In this document: positions 5,211 to 5,288 of the stretch, piece by piece
Numbering within the stretch: position 1 is the first letter of the stretch
Layout: every line of letters begins with the position of its first letter
DNA from: Candidatus Aerophobota bacterium
GTDB lineage: Bacteria > Aerophobota > Aerophobia > Aerophobales > B3-G15
Direction: 5' to 3'
Assembly (NCBI GenBank): GCA_003648845.1
Contig: QMQA01000115.1
Span: 1 to 5,288, forward strand
DNA: 5,288 bases
Position numbers and translations under genes: made by a program
Notes under the pieces: model-generated
Told to the model about the DNA's origin: nothing
The model's database searches: none
The model's input: only the letters and a program-made list of their open reading frames with translations

Positions 5211-5288
5211 GTGTTAAAAGACAGATATTTGCCCTTAACTGTGTTGACCTTTTGTATGGTATTGCTGTTAGGTGGAGTGGAGGGAAAA
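5211..5288 (+). CDS. N-terminus of a B12-riboswitch-controlled secreted or membrane protein, cut by the window edge
   Basis: Twenty-six codons are visible from a GTG start with a strong Shine-Dalgarno, and there is no stop before the window ends. The peptide begins with a short charged part (K3, D4, R5), then a hydrophobic run (about residues 7-22, LPLTVLTFCMVLLLGG), as in a signal peptide or first membrane helix. C15 is preceded by LTF, which does not fit a good lipobox, so a lipoprotein is not favoured. Genes under cobalamin riboswitches usually encode corrinoid or cobalt uptake, cobalamin synthesis, or B12-independent isoenzymes. An exported N-terminus favours uptake or a transport component, but too little is visible to name it. 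Confidence 0.75.
   Translation, partial: MLKDRYLPLTVLTFCMVLLLGGVEGK

Overview
The window looks like a chromosomal stretch of an AT-rich, probably anaerobic bacterium. The evidence is textbook SigA/sigma70 promoters (two match TTGACA-N17-TATAAT exactly), a class-I-like cobalamin riboswitch, a LarA-type (nickel-pincer) racemase homologue, and a tryptophanyl-tRNA synthetase (TrpRS) carrying a cysteine set like the [4Fe-4S]-binding TrpRS of Thermotoga maritima. The phylum cannot be fixed from this window. Thermotogota, Bacillota or a related deep anaerobic lineage are all possible.

Layout: bases 1-4611 are almost entirely minus-strand genes. In transcription order they are trpS (TrpRS), an FCD-type GntR regulator, a TauE/SafE membrane permease, an MmgE/PrpD-family dehydratase/decarboxylase-like enzyme, and a LarA-family gene that runs off the left edge. 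trpS has its own good promoter and Shine-Dalgarno sequence, and no terminator separates it from gntR. The last four genes look like one small catabolic or interconversion locus. A consensus promoter in front of the MmgE/PrpD gene has perfect and imperfect TGGTATACCA elements on its -10 and start site. The same 24-bp element recurs exactly over the start codon of the permease gene. TGGTATACCA is the kind of palindrome bound by FadR/UxuR-type GntR proteins, so the neighbouring GntR protein is the obvious candidate regulator.

Bases 4612-4810 are a divergent intergenic region holding the trpS promoter. From 4811 the plus strand carries a consensus promoter, a cobalamin riboswitch with a B12 box and a matching L5-L13 kissing-loop pair, two successive terminator-like hairpins, and then a Shine-Dalgarno sequence with a GTG start for a secreted or membrane protein cut off at the right edge.

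How the genes may work together (inference): a LarA-type epimerase would interconvert stereoisomers of a 2-hydroxy acid. The MmgE/PrpD enzyme would dehydrate or decarboxylate a related hydroxy/carboxylic acid. The TauE/SafE protein would move an organic or sulfur-containing anion across the membrane. The GntR protein would sense the acid. The substrate is not evident, and this four-gene combination is the best candidate here for an undescribed pathway.
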